Shown: positions 11,593-22,094 of the stretch, in pieces
Layout: each line of letters begins with the position of its first letter
Position numbering within the stretch: position 1 is the first letter of the stretch
Assembly: GCA_030435675.1 (NCBI GenBank)
Contig: CM059624.1
Span: 3,868,769-3,932,768 of the forward strand
DNA length: 64,000 bases
DNA from: Steinernema hermaphroditum
Taxonomy: Eukaryota > Nematoda > Chromadorea > Rhabditida > Steinernematidae
Reading direction: 5' to 3'
Notes under the pieces: model-generated
The model's input: only the letters and a program-made list of their open reading frames with translations
What the model was told of the DNA's origin: nothing
The model's database searches: none
Made by a program: the position numbers and the translations under genes

Positions 11593-12115
11593 ACAGGGTG
11601 ACACAAAAGTTCTGTAACGCCGAGAATCGATCATATCTCGAAGCGGAGAAGGAATTAAAACAAGCAACATATATCACAAGAAAGAGCATCAAAAACTACT
11701 TGGGATATCATAGAATCATTTCGAAGTGACCACATTTCCTCTCAAAGCGGGCCTCCAAACGCTTTGGAAAATTTTTCACTGCGGCCGCTAGACTTCTGAT
11801 TGAAAATTCACCCAATACCTTCTGGAGAGCGGTCTTCAGTGAGTCAATTGGAGCGTGGAGTACTCGGCAGGCCTTCTCATCTAAGATCCTCCACACTGCA
11901 AAATTCATGCTGTTAAAATCGAGGTATTTTAAGGGCCAATCTTCCTTGGTTCAGAAGTCTAGGATCCGCCCCTTGAAGAAGTCCACTGCTGATTTGATTC
12001 CGTCGGTGAGACGTCTTCTGTGTATGGCGGCAAACGATGGTGTCGATGATACCCAGTATCATAGACGTGTGCAAATGATGTTCGACGATTACCTTTCTTA
12101 GGTTGGCGAGCAGGC
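11593..12115 (-). pseudogene. Degenerate Tc1/mariner transposase
   Basis: The minus strand reads the C-terminal part of a mariner-type transposase: DFNSMNFAVWRILDEKA, then NFPKRLEARFERKCGHFE, matching the family's usual 'PMDFxVW...NFxxRLxxCIxxxGGHFE' end. One in-frame stop near 11970 and a shift upstream break it. The terminus at 11593 (TACAGGGTGACACAAAAGTT) is the element's inverted repeat; I did not find its partner. A relative lies at 45290-46092 on the plus strand. Confidence 0.75.
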
Positions 12116-13290
12116 CGATCTGTTCATTCATATAGCAGAAGTTGTGAATCTCCCTGCCGATGACGGTTTTTGTGGTGTGAAGGTTGAGGGGTACCAGTTT
12201 GATGATAAGCTTCTCTGATATTTACATGCTCCGGCCTCGTTCTCTTATCAGTCCGCGAATGTTTTGCTCCCACCATCGTCTCCGTCGTCGCCATTCTCAT
12301 TCTTTTCCTTGTTGAAGCTACGATCGGAACCAGTCGTCCTCTTGGAGAGAGCCACATTATGTCTTTGGCACAAAAGAGGTTTAAAATACGGATTGCGGTT
12401 CATTATTTTTCGTGCTTGATAATAAACTGTGCATCTTGTGCCCCAGATGCTATCGCGCTTTACATCAAAGACTGACTGTGCTGTATTCTAGTGGTGACTG
12501 AACTGGTTGTTCAGTGATGGGATACTGTGAGGGATGGACGGAAGTCGGGTCTTTTCGTCCTTAGGGTTCCTGCCACGCGGGTCTTCGACGGAAGTGATCG
12601 GCGACGAACTGAAGGTCGACGACAATCAGGGAAAACGCGACAGAAAGCGCTGTAGAGAAATCTCCAACTTGGCTAATTAAACCTTTATCTACATATGTGC
12701 ACGATAAACATAAGACACAAAATATAAAGGGGGCATGGGTACTAGGGGAGATGAGGACGACGCGGACGGAGACGGCCGCTGATCCAAATGGTTCGACTGG
12801 CAGAAGGAGACGGTTTTCGTCGGCGACGGCGATGTTATGGTTCTTCGTTCGCGCGACGGGCCGCTTGTCGTCGACAGGACCACATCTGTCGACGACAATG
12901 ACGATCAGAAAAGTGGCGGGAGACAAGGAGGGACGCCTAGAGGCGACAGTGGCGGTATGCCGGTGGTTCGTCAATGGAAAAGGGTAACACTGTCAGAGAG
13001 TGCTCTCCTAGTACGGTTCGGGTTCTCCGCTCGGCGATGGATAGTCAGAGAACGCATCGCGACATACTGGCCAAAAATATTTGTACTGTCAACAGAAGAG
13101 TAAAACGTTTATATCAGACGGCTTTGTGCTTTGAGACCCATCAATTCGTTTTGGTGGTATATGTATTGCTAGAAAAATGCGCTGTTATTTGAAAAACGTG
13201 ACTATTGGCCTATTTTATTGAGCTCTTTCGGGTTGAATATTGCATTGCTTTGGTTACGTCCTTTAAGGTAACACTTTGCCTTTGTGTTTA
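12116..13290. other. Unassigned intergenic sequence
   Basis: GC-richer stretch with overlapping open frames on both strands (12560-13100) but no conserved motif, splice model or repeat partner that I can see. It could be old transposon sequence upstream of the 11593 pseudogene. Confidence 0.35.
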
Positions 13291-15218
13291 ATGTCAGCGT
13301 CAGATATGAAACTGGAAAAGCTCGACGCGAGTGCACCGGATGGTTACTGGGCTGTCTGCAATGGTAAGCTTTTGTACTTTGCCGACGACGATGCTTCGAA
13401 ACTGACAATACGTAGCCTATCCACCGGCAATACGTCATCCTACAAAACAGGCGAGTTTTACCCTCCCTCCTTTAACTTACACACATGTAGAATGCGAGGG
13501 AAACGCTGTTGATGTCTTTAACTCTGAAAATCACTTACACATGGTGTACAGTAATAATAATGTTTATCATGCTGCGGCATTGCGCTACCACCGGAAAACT
13601 AAATCATTTACTCTCATCGAGAAGACTCCACTGGAAAAGTACTGATCCAATCCTTCATCGATAACCTTCGAATGACAGTTCAGTTACGATCGTGATTACC
13701 TCTCGCGCTCCACGATGTATCTTCCAGAGAGTAACAAGTTATATTCTCTCAAAAGCCACCGCACCTACGATATATCTGACACTGGTAAGTATGCAGTTGA
13801 AATTGAGATTGAGATGGTCACCATATTTCAGGCGAACTTGCTGCCTGCTTTGAGCATCGCTCTCAAATATTTCACCTGAAAAATCTGGGCGGTATGACTT
13901 TCTTGAAGTCGGTGCACATAGACGATACACAGACACAAGAAACCTGCAATAAGGTAACCGGCTCTTGTGGTGAACCTTTCGCTCTTCGTCGTGCCACTTC
14001 CTCTTTTGTTTTCGGGCAATTTGTCTACATTGTCTATGCAGACTGGAAGCTCCTGAAGTTGAACATGAGGTATCTTTTGCTGACTTATTATGAGGTGCAG
14101 AAATACGACTAAGAGACAGGTCCATCGAAGATGTTACAAAGCTCGTGGAAGAACTGAGCAGCATGAACTATTTGTGGTCAGCACAAGATGACCAAGCGAT
14201 TTACTTCGAGGTTAGCGACAGAGACGAGAACTCAAGCCTGTGAAAGCTTCCTATTTGCTCTAAAGAGGCTGTTTCTAATTCCATTGGAGGCAAGGACTGT
14301 TTTCAATGTCCTGTATGCATGGAGCCTTTAAGCGTGCCTAAGGTATTCCCTTGCGGGCATTCGCTTTGCGAAAAATGTGAGGCGTCTGTTGCTACTCAAG
14401 GAACAAGCGATAAAACGATCAGCTGCCCTGTATGTCGAAGCAGTGTGGTTATAAAGAGCAACGAGTCACTGCCGACAAACTGGCAACTGAAAGGTGAGTT
14501 GAACGTTCTCAATATGGTGACCTGTTGGTGTTTGAAAGATTTCAACTATCGATCTTCTAGAAATTTTCGGATTAATAGAAACAAAGTGTGATTTTATAAA
14601 GTGCGCGGCTTGTGAAGACCTCACCGACAAACAGAAAGCACTTCGATGCAAAACATGTGCTGGAAAATCTGCAACGTTTGCTGTAAGATTTCAATATGAT
14701 GATCACCCTATTTGCTAACTTGCAGAACATTATTTTCTGTGGAACGTGTTTCACCTTAGAGCACAATGGTCACCTGTTCACAAATGAAGAAATCGTGGAT
14801 AGTTCAACCAAGCAGGCATCTTTGGCCTCTCTCTGTATGCCCGACAACGATGCGGAGACTCTAAGAACTTCTATTCGTGAAGCTTTCATCAGCATCATCG
14901 ACGAGAAAATAACGGAAAACTTTGAGGTTTCCTTTTCAAAGATGTTGTGTAGTCAAAAATACTGAGTTTAGACTCTAAAGGGAGCATTTGAATCAATGGA
15001 AGTTAGTAAGAAGCGGGTGCAGGATGACCGTTCGATGACCACTTCTGAGCTTGAATGGAACGTGGAGGTCATAAGGAAGCTAACTTCTACTGCCGAGCGG
15101 GTACTTTTTTTGATCACGATCTGATGTGCATTTCACGATGTACATTCAGGAGTTAGAACGAATTGAAATGTGGAAGGAGCGCGTACTCAACGCTATTCTG
15201 ACAAGTAACTCCGAATGA
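13291..15218 (+). pseudogene. TRIM-like copy C, full architecture but one in-frame stop
   Basis: Exons: 13291-13450, 13491-13638, 13684-13784, 13832-14069, 14114-14493, 14561-14682, 14726-14926, 14972-15100, 15150-15218; sum 1548 nt (516 codons). All exons join in frame, but codon 259 is TGA at 14241-14243 where copy D has TGG (Trp in LWKLP). Translation would stop after the propeller repeats and lose the RING (CPVC, FPCGHSLCEKC, CPVC), B-box (CAAC, CKTC, CGTC, HNGH) and coiled coil. Intron 1 is a GC-AG intron, shared with D. It is a tandem duplicate of D about 4.5 kb away. One nonsense change in an otherwise perfect gene points to very recent inactivation, or to a base error. Confidence 0.8.
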
Positions 15219-15299
15219 GAGCCTTCACAGTCAGAAGGATCGAAGATAAAGAATTTGTAATCTGTTCGCATATATTGAAACCGTTAGTTACGGATAAAT

Positions 15300-15785
15300 A
15301 TCCATTTCAGAGGCCTCCTCGAGTTTTCCGCGAAAAAGACATTCCCGCTAATTTCGTGGTAGGACTTTTCCGCTAATTTGGTAAAGCTGTAGAGACTACA
15401 GGGCTCGCTTTATGTCCATGGACATGAGCATCAGCCGGAACCTAAACCGGAGCGCGGTTGCTAGGCCTTCCAAAAAATGAATACAAAGCTCGCGTGCGGC
15501 TCGCTCGCAGCCTAAATAAAGTCCTACCACGAAACAAACTCGCGGAAGAGGTGTTTTCGCTAAAAAATTCGTGTTGTCGCGATTCGTGACTCATCGCGAC
15601 CTTTGATCACACAGCCGACGCCGACAACGACGAGAACATCTGTTGTACTACGTGTTATTGTCGAGTAACACATCTTTTATGTCTGTCCGGGCCATAACTA
15701 TCGCGCCGCGGCGCAAGATCCTCAGTTGCTAATAAACACGATGGTCGGCTTATGTGAGCACTCTGCAACACGTCTCCAGAGAAAT
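15300..15785. mobile_element. Insertion in the 3' flank of copy C, with terminal inverted repeats
   Basis: The 3' flanks of C and D align (GTTAGT.GCGGATAAATA, then TGTTC.GTGAAAA), but C has about 490 extra bases here. Within the insert, TTCGTGGTAGGACTTT near 15352 is inverted as AAAGTCCTACCACGAA near 15520, with GCGGAAAA/TTCCGCG flanking both. This fits a non-autonomous DNA transposon inserted after the C/D duplication. Confidence 0.6.
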
Positions 15786-15949
15786 CTGTTACAAGCGGTG
15801 TTCGGTGAAAAGGGCCATAAAAACGTTTTGATCCATTTTATTCTTATCGTAACCGAATGAAGGACTCAAGTGTGGAGCAGCACACGGCGACGGATCTCTT
15901 AGTTCTCTGGGTGTCTGGGCCGCTGGGGCGGTTTTTGAGCTCGCACTTG

Positions 15950-16170
15950 CATCGAAAAGATGAGTCCACTGGCTTGAGAACGCCGCCTCCGCCCGAGGAG
16001 GCGTCTGAGCTCGCATGTGCTTCGGTTCCTGATCCCAAAATGGCGTCTTCGCCAGTGCCGGTGTTCTCAGAGTGTCGGCGAGCTGCAGGATGAAATCTTA
16101 CGCAGCCGCATTCCTGGCGTCGGCCATCTTATTGTCAGCGGTGGACTATCGCTTGAAGCCGGAAAATCGG
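15950..16170 (-). mobile_element. Degenerate MITE-A fragment
   Basis: Aligns by eye with 51930-52110: GAGGCGTCTGAGCTCGCAT, then GTGTTCTCAGAGTGTCGGCGA, then CCTGGCGTCGGCCATCTT, then TTGTCAGCGGTGG. The orientation matches the 51.7-kb copy and is opposite to the 21-kb and 42-kb copies. Confidence 0.65.
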
Positions 16171-17786
16171 CGGTTTTCAGTCTCGTCTAGCGGACGAGAC
16201 TGTACTGGATGTTCTGCGTCTTGTAGACACGTTATGCGGCGCGGAGACGTCTGTTTCAGAATTGGCGCGCGATTTAAATGCTGCTGAAAAAATTTTATAC
16301 CGGACGCGATAAAAGTTGTTTTCGACCGCTTGCTGACATTCCCCACTCGCAAACACAAGTGTATACGATAAGTGACTGTGAGGTCGTGGCAGCTTTTGCC
16401 GCGACAAATGCAGATATGCATCAGTTCTGTTGCGATGCGTTTCTTCCCTATCGCTGCATTTTGACGATTTCAACGGCTAAGCCCATTATGCCGCGCATAA
16501 GTGTCCCGCCGCGTCCCAGAAGGACATGCCGCACGTTCGACCGTTTACTTCGTCCGCGCACTCTCTTTACTCATTGTGATATCCGTTTTTATGGCTTTGA
16601 CATCTACGTGTAAGTCTTCTTTGACCCTTTTTGCATTTTGACAGCCGAGAACGACCGCTCACTCAACTCAGTCGGCTCAGACAGCCTCAGAGAGAGAGCG
16701 AGTGGACGACCCGACCGATCGCTAGGGGAACAAATGAAAGACTCCCCGGGAGCACTAAATCTTTGTAAATTATCCCTAGGATCTAGTATTAAGTGTCGTG
16801 AAATTTTTGCAACGTTGTTACCATATTTTGGGTAGACGCAATAATTTCCGGTCACCGAGTTTATATGCACTCCAGCCTAGCCTCTCTACACCGATAAGCG
16901 GGTATCATATCGCGAGGCTCCCTTGCGAGCCTACATGGTATGAACATTGTATATCAGCGTGTTATTTAAATATTTGTTTTTGAACGCGACACTTTCTCTC
17001 ATTGGTGGAGAACATATCTTTATGAGAAAATATCCCAGCAACAAGTTTATTTTGTGTTCTTCAGCAAATGCGTCACAAAAGCAGCCTCCCTTCTATAGTT
17101 CGAAAATGAGCGCAACTGTCTGTAAATGGCATATAGGGGCAAACGAGACAAATGAGTTTTTTCTGCATCATTCATCCCGTCGCTCGGTCGCTAAACTCTG
17201 ATTTCGACTCCCATAATCAAGGATCCATTTCTTGTAGTAGTTCGCAACCTGCAAATTTAGGCTGCCGGTTAGCGAAACGAGTCCCATATTTATTTTTTGC
17301 GCACAGCCTAACATCCTAGCTTGGCTTAGTCGAACCTTAGGACTATGCTTATAGATTTAAAGCGAGCCCGAGCCCGGTTGTCGTAACAGCTTCGCTGATA
17401 TCCTAGTACTTCGGAAGGCCTAAATTCATAAAAGTTCTGGAGTTCTGAATTCATTTTACACGCGTCTGCCCTATTTCCCGTGTGCCTTTTTTACCCTAAA
17501 CCTGCTTCGGCGAGTCACAAAAGTGTGGCGAGTGGCACAAACCAGTGATGGGTTTCGAGACTCGAAATTTTGGACCGAAATTTCGCGATCGAGACCGAGA
17601 TCGAGACTTGAAGCGAGATCTCAGCTATGGCAACAGACCGAGACTCGGCGAAAGGCCAAGCGAGAACCATCATTGGTTGCAACTGAAGAGAAGAAAGAGG
17701 CAAGATAAGCCTGAGCGCAAGAGCATGGCTTGTTGCCATAGCTGGGATATTTTCTTGCATAATCGCTTTCACATTGTACATATTTA
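16171..17786. other. Intergenic, nothing supported
   Basis: No coding model, RNA gene or alignable repeat found. A GAGA/TCGAGA-rich patch lies at 17555-17640, just upstream of gene D. Confidence 0.35.
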
Positions 17787-19373
17787 ATGTCACCGTCAGA
17801 TATGAAGCTGGAAAAACTCGACACGCGTGTACCGGATGGTTATTGGACTGTCTGTGAAGGTGAACTTTTGTACTGTTCGGATGGCGATGCTTCGAAACTG
17901 ACAATACGTAGCCTATCCACCGGCAATACGTCATCCTACAAAACAGGCGAGTTTTACCCTCCCTCCTTTAACTTGCACACATGTAGAATGCGAGGAAACC
18001 AATGCGGTGGTCTTTTTCTTTGGAAAGCAGTTACATATGGTAAACAACAATGATAATGTTTGTCATGTTACGGCATTGGGCTTCGACGAGAGAACTAATT
18101 CATTTACTGTCATCAAGAGGACTGATTGTGGGCACATCGGTTCCGATTTGGACTACTGTTCGCGCTCCACGATGTATTTCCCGAGCAGAAAGCAGTTATT
18201 TTCTCTTACAAACCACTGCACCTACGCCATACCTGAAACTGGTAAGCGTGCAGTTCATTGAGAAGGTTACCACGTTTCAGGCGAATTTATCACCTGCTTT
18301 GAGCATGGCTCTCGAATATATTACCTGACAAATCTGGGCAGTACGACGTTCCTAAAGTCAGTACACTTACAGGATAAGACACAAGAAACCTGCAACAAGA
18401 TAAGCGACTCTTGTGGCGCACCTATAACTTTTGGCCGTGCCAATGACTCCTTTGTTTTTGGAGAAAATATCTTCATTTTCTTTGGCGACTGGAAGGTACT
18501 GAGGTTGAACATGAGGTATCTTTTGCTGACTTATTATGAGGTGCAAAAATACGATTAAGAGATAGGTCCATCGAAGATGCCACAAAGCTCGTGGAAGAAC
18601 TGAGCGGCATGGACTATTTGTGGTCAGCACAAGATGACCAAGCGATTTACTTCGAGGTTAGCGACAACGACGAGAACTCTAGCCTGTGGAAGCTTCCTAT
18701 TTGCTCTGAAGAGCCTGTTTCTAATTCCGTCATAATTGCAAACCGAGATTATTTAAAGTGTTCGGCTTGTAATGGCCTCGTTGACAAGCAGAAAGCATTT
18801 CGCTGCAGAACATGTATTGCAAATAATGTGATGTCTGCTGTAAGATTTCAATGTGATGATCGCCATTTATTGCTAATTTGCAGAAGATTATTTTCTGTGG
18901 AACGTGCTTCACTTTACAGCACAACGGTCACGTCTTTAATAATGAAGAGATTGTGGATAATTCGACCAAGCTGGCATCTTTGACCTCTCTCGGCCTGTCC
19001 GTCGTTGATATGGAGACTCTAAAAACGACTCTCCGTCAATCTCTCAGCGAAGTCATCGATTTGGAAATAACGAGAAATCTTGAGGTTTTGTTTTTGAAGA
19101 TACTGCATAGTTAAAAATACTGAATTTAGACTCTAGAGGAAAAAGTTGAATTGATCGAAATCAGTAAGAAGCGGATTCAGGATGATCGTTCGATGACTGC
19201 TTCTGACCTTCAATGGAACATGGAAGCCATTAGGGAGCTAAGTTCTGCTGCTGACCAGGTAGTGTTTTTGATTACGATCTGTAGCCTCGACTATGTACAT
19301 TCAGGAGTTAGAACGAATTGAAATGTGGAAGGATCGTGTACTCAGCGCTATTCTGGCAAGTAACTCCGAATGA
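17787..19373 (+). CDS. TRIM-like copy D: propeller repeats, B-box and coiled coil, RING deleted
   Basis: Exons: 17787-17946, 17987-18241, 18281-18515, 18560-18839, 18884-19084, 19130-19258, 19305-19373; sum 1329 nt, 442 aa, no stops. Six propeller-like repeats are visible, near GYWTVCEGELLY, VFFFGKQLHMV, DYCSRSTMYF, EHGSRIYYL, FGENIFIFFGDW and YLWSAQDDQAIYF. Compared with C, the stretch from just after LWKLPIC to the B-box is missing, removing the whole RING and one intron in frame. The B-box-like Cys/His site (CSAC, CRTC, CGTC, HNGH) and coiled-coil tail remain. Intron 1 (17947-17986) starts with GC and ends with AG. Without a RING it should lack ligase activity; a regulatory or dominant role is only inference. 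Confidence 0.85.
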
Positions 19374-20388
19374 GAGCCTTCACAATCATAAGGCTCGATG
19401 AAGTGTTTGTAGTCCGTTGAAACCGTTAGTTGCGGATAAATAGCCATTAAAGAGATATTCGTCCTGGGCGATGTTCAGTGAAAATGGCAAAAAATGCTTT
19501 CTTCCCGTTTATCATTGTCGCAAACGGACTAAATGAAAGAGTCAAGTGTGAACAGCACCGAGCAGGGTCATGTCTCTTTGTTCTTAATCTTTAATTCTCT
19601 TTCTTCTTGTTTGCTGGTATGTAATGTAACGGGCAAAGTTGTTGCAAATGAGCTGAAACAACGGCGAAATTGGAAAATGTTCTCTGAGAATTGCTTAGAA
19701 GATGTCAGCTCCGCAAGGAAAACTTCTTCTGACCAATGACGGTAGCTCGAGTGTGGACCCTAACGCATGTGCGTTTCCGCTTTGGCATCGGGTGAATCTT
19801 ATGCCATATCATGGCAACCACTTGATCTGTCGGTGGCGAGGGTTGTTTGATAACCCTTTACTTCAGTTACATCATGATTTGCCCATTAGAAGCGTTGCGT
19901 TGGGCAAATGCTTCGGGTGCACGTCATGTTAATCTCTGATGTTAGTTTATCTGAAAGCATTGTCTGAAATGTTGGCCACGCTTTCAACCTGTAACCACTT
20001 TATGGTCATCCATTCAGAGCCAGTCATCCATATAAACCTGTTACGACTTGATGGCCAACCAATTGTTGACCCGGTCACTCATATATCCCGTACGGCACCT
20101 GTCCGTTCATGACCATCTCTGGGTGTAACACAAACAAGCGTAAAAAGACGTGGCGCAATACCAGGAAATGATCTTATGGTCGCCCTGATTTGTTTACACC
20201 CTAATTTTTAAAGTCTTGATGCTGATCTCTGAGAATCGCGGTGTCAATGGTGCGCGAACCGGTTTGCGCTCGTCGAAAAACAGATAATCATGCTGCCGGC
20301 GGTGGTGTTCCAGGCGCCACATTACAACACGAGATCAAAGGAAATCCTCTTTTAAGACGGGCGCTTCGTTCAATCTGTGTCAGTAGTG
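19374..20388. other. Intergenic, homologous to the flank of copy C at its start
   Basis: 19374-19590 matches the flank of C (15219-15299 plus 15786-15890), marking the duplicated block. The remainder shows nothing supported. Confidence 0.5.
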
Positions 20389-20759
20389 ATGGAGCTCAAA
20401 TCGGTCCTCGTGGTGTTCTGTGCCTTGGCGCTCGTCTCGGTTTATGCCAATGAATATCGGTATGTCCGCTCCTTCCCCTTCAGCTTGAGCAATGTGACGT
20501 CCTAGGGCATACCGCGAAAGACGTGCCGTTGCCGTCTTGCCTGGTTTCGGCATGATGTGTGTCCTCGGAGGATACTGTGGTCGTGACTACAAGAGTGTCC
20601 GCAATCATCACCCTGACAGGCGCTATGGACCTTACTACCACAACCAGTACATCCCCCGCAGGAAGGACCTGAAGCGCCGTGGACCCCACTCTCACAGGGG
20701 TATGTTCATGTCAACGGCATAAAGGTTACCTCACCATTTCAGGGTACTACTTCGGCTGA
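20389..20759 (+). CDS. Small secreted, neuropeptide-like precursor, 93 aa
   Basis: Three exons: 20389-20459, 20506-20699, 20743-20759; sum 282 nt. Signal peptide MELKSVLVVFCALALVSVYA. The rest is very basic, with possible dibasic/tribasic cleavage sites (RR, RR, RRK, KRR) and one Cys pair spaced C-x5-C (MMCVLGGYCG). The last exon supplies only YYFG and the stop, so cleavage after KRR would leave GPHSHRGYYFG, whose C-terminal Gly is the usual amidation donor. An acceptor (TGTGTCAG) lies 5 nt before ATG, consistent with trans-splicing. I do not recognise a known nematode peptide family. A secreted cationic antimicrobial peptide is the main alternative. Confidence 0.7.
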
Positions 20760-21370
20760 AAGTAAACGCAAAGTGTCAAGCGACTTCGGGATTGGGCCCT
20801 CGTTGTCGTTAACTCTTTGTTTGTAATTTCTTCGCGACATCATTCTGACCACGGGCTTTACTGTAATTTCCGCATTTTGTTGTGTATAAAGACTGATCAC
20901 CACAGTTTCGTTTCGCAATAGGCAAACACAGACGAAATATAGAGGATTGATGAATTAACAGTCACTCAGAGGTGCCTTTGAATCTGAAAAGGTGGCTAGG
21001 AATGGCCGCACTTTGAAAGTACATCTGCTTTGCGTCAATCATCCAGTTGTACACTGAATGACGTGTAGTTCATGTAGTGATTACCATGCTCTATCAGAAA
21101 ACGATATTCACAGTGGGCTGAAATAGCCATGAACTCGTGACTTATTACACGCGCCAATCCTGAGAACCAGGCAGGGCGATCAGCTGAATCATGCTTCCGG
21201 TGGAAGCTAATAAAGGAGAGCCACTCGTGCTATCGTGGTCAACTCCGTGTGTGAGCTGCGACTAGGCTGAGGCTTCGCTTTGACCTAGCTCGTTCTTCAT
21301 GCAGATGTTCATAATCTTACTGACGGCAGTATGAATGAATGAATACATTGAAAATGGCGCCTGTGATGAA
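20760..21370. other. Intergenic, 3' of the peptide gene
   Basis: No gene or repeat identified. The MITE-A copy starts right after. Confidence 0.35.
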
Positions 21371-21374
21371 CATT

Positions 21375-21860
21375 CGAGTCTCATTCGTGTCGCGGTGGCG
21401 AGCGGATGGCAAACCCTGTGGCAGTTGTGAGTGTTCCGGCTTCCAGAGGGAATTGGGACACCCGGAAGCCGTAGTCCCACCACCGCTGACAACAAGATGT
21501 CCGACGCCAGGAATCCCGCTACACGAGAAATCACTCTGAAGGTCGACGACGCTCCAAGGACACCACCACCGGTGAAGACACAATTTTCGGAGCAAGGAAC
21601 CGTCTCTTCGAAGCAGATGTTAGCTTAGAAGCCTCCACTGTGCCGCAAACGCCCGTGAAGAGGATGTTCGGCTGCCGGATCCGAAGTTTTGTCGAGTTCC
21701 AGATGCCCCGTGAAGCGCGCCGTCTCCGACCGGTCCGACATCCACGCCGCTCCAGGTATGAAGCCGGCTGTAACGAGACATCCTCTGTTTCTCGATTATT
21801 CGGTGTCGTGCAAGGCGTAAGCCTTTGATTCACGAAATAAACTCGTAACTTGATGAACAT
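21375..21860 (+). mobile_element. MITE-A element, about 490 bp copy
   Basis: Near-continuous alignment by eye to 42895-43430: TGTCGCGGTGGCGAGCGG, GAGGGAATTGGGACACCCGG, CCACCGCTGACAACAAGATG, CCCCG.GAAGCGCGCCG, CCTTTGA...AATAAA. The left terminal part present at 42530 is missing. It has no consistent coding frame across copies. Confidence 0.75.
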
Positions 21861-22094
21861 TCACTAGCTTCACAGTACATTGTGCCAGATACAAGTTATT
21901 GCAATGCTTGTATAAAACTATTGTTATTGCTAGTCAGCGAATTTTAAAAAGGCCCGTCTCGCCGCTGAAGGCTTACATGATCAGCTATGATGTGAGCATA
22001 TAAGCTTTATTTCTGTCGAACATATTAGATATAATTATTATAACAAGCTCAATCATAAAAACGCAAAGCGTCGCGGAAAACACGAAGCACAAGC

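Noticed and set aside
12560..13103. Overlapping open frames of 70-137 codons on both strands
   Set aside because: No motif, splice model or paralogue supports any of them; the GC-rich composition explains the long frames.
20389..20759. Luqin-like peptide, because AVLPGFG resembles AVLPRY-type peptides
   Set aside because: The RY/RF-amide end and the family's downstream Cys spacing are not present; similarity is four residues only.
21262..21860. Open frames within MITE-A copies (also at 42863-43428 and 51592-52294)
   Set aside because: Frames are not conserved between copies and shift at each indel, so they are not a transposase.
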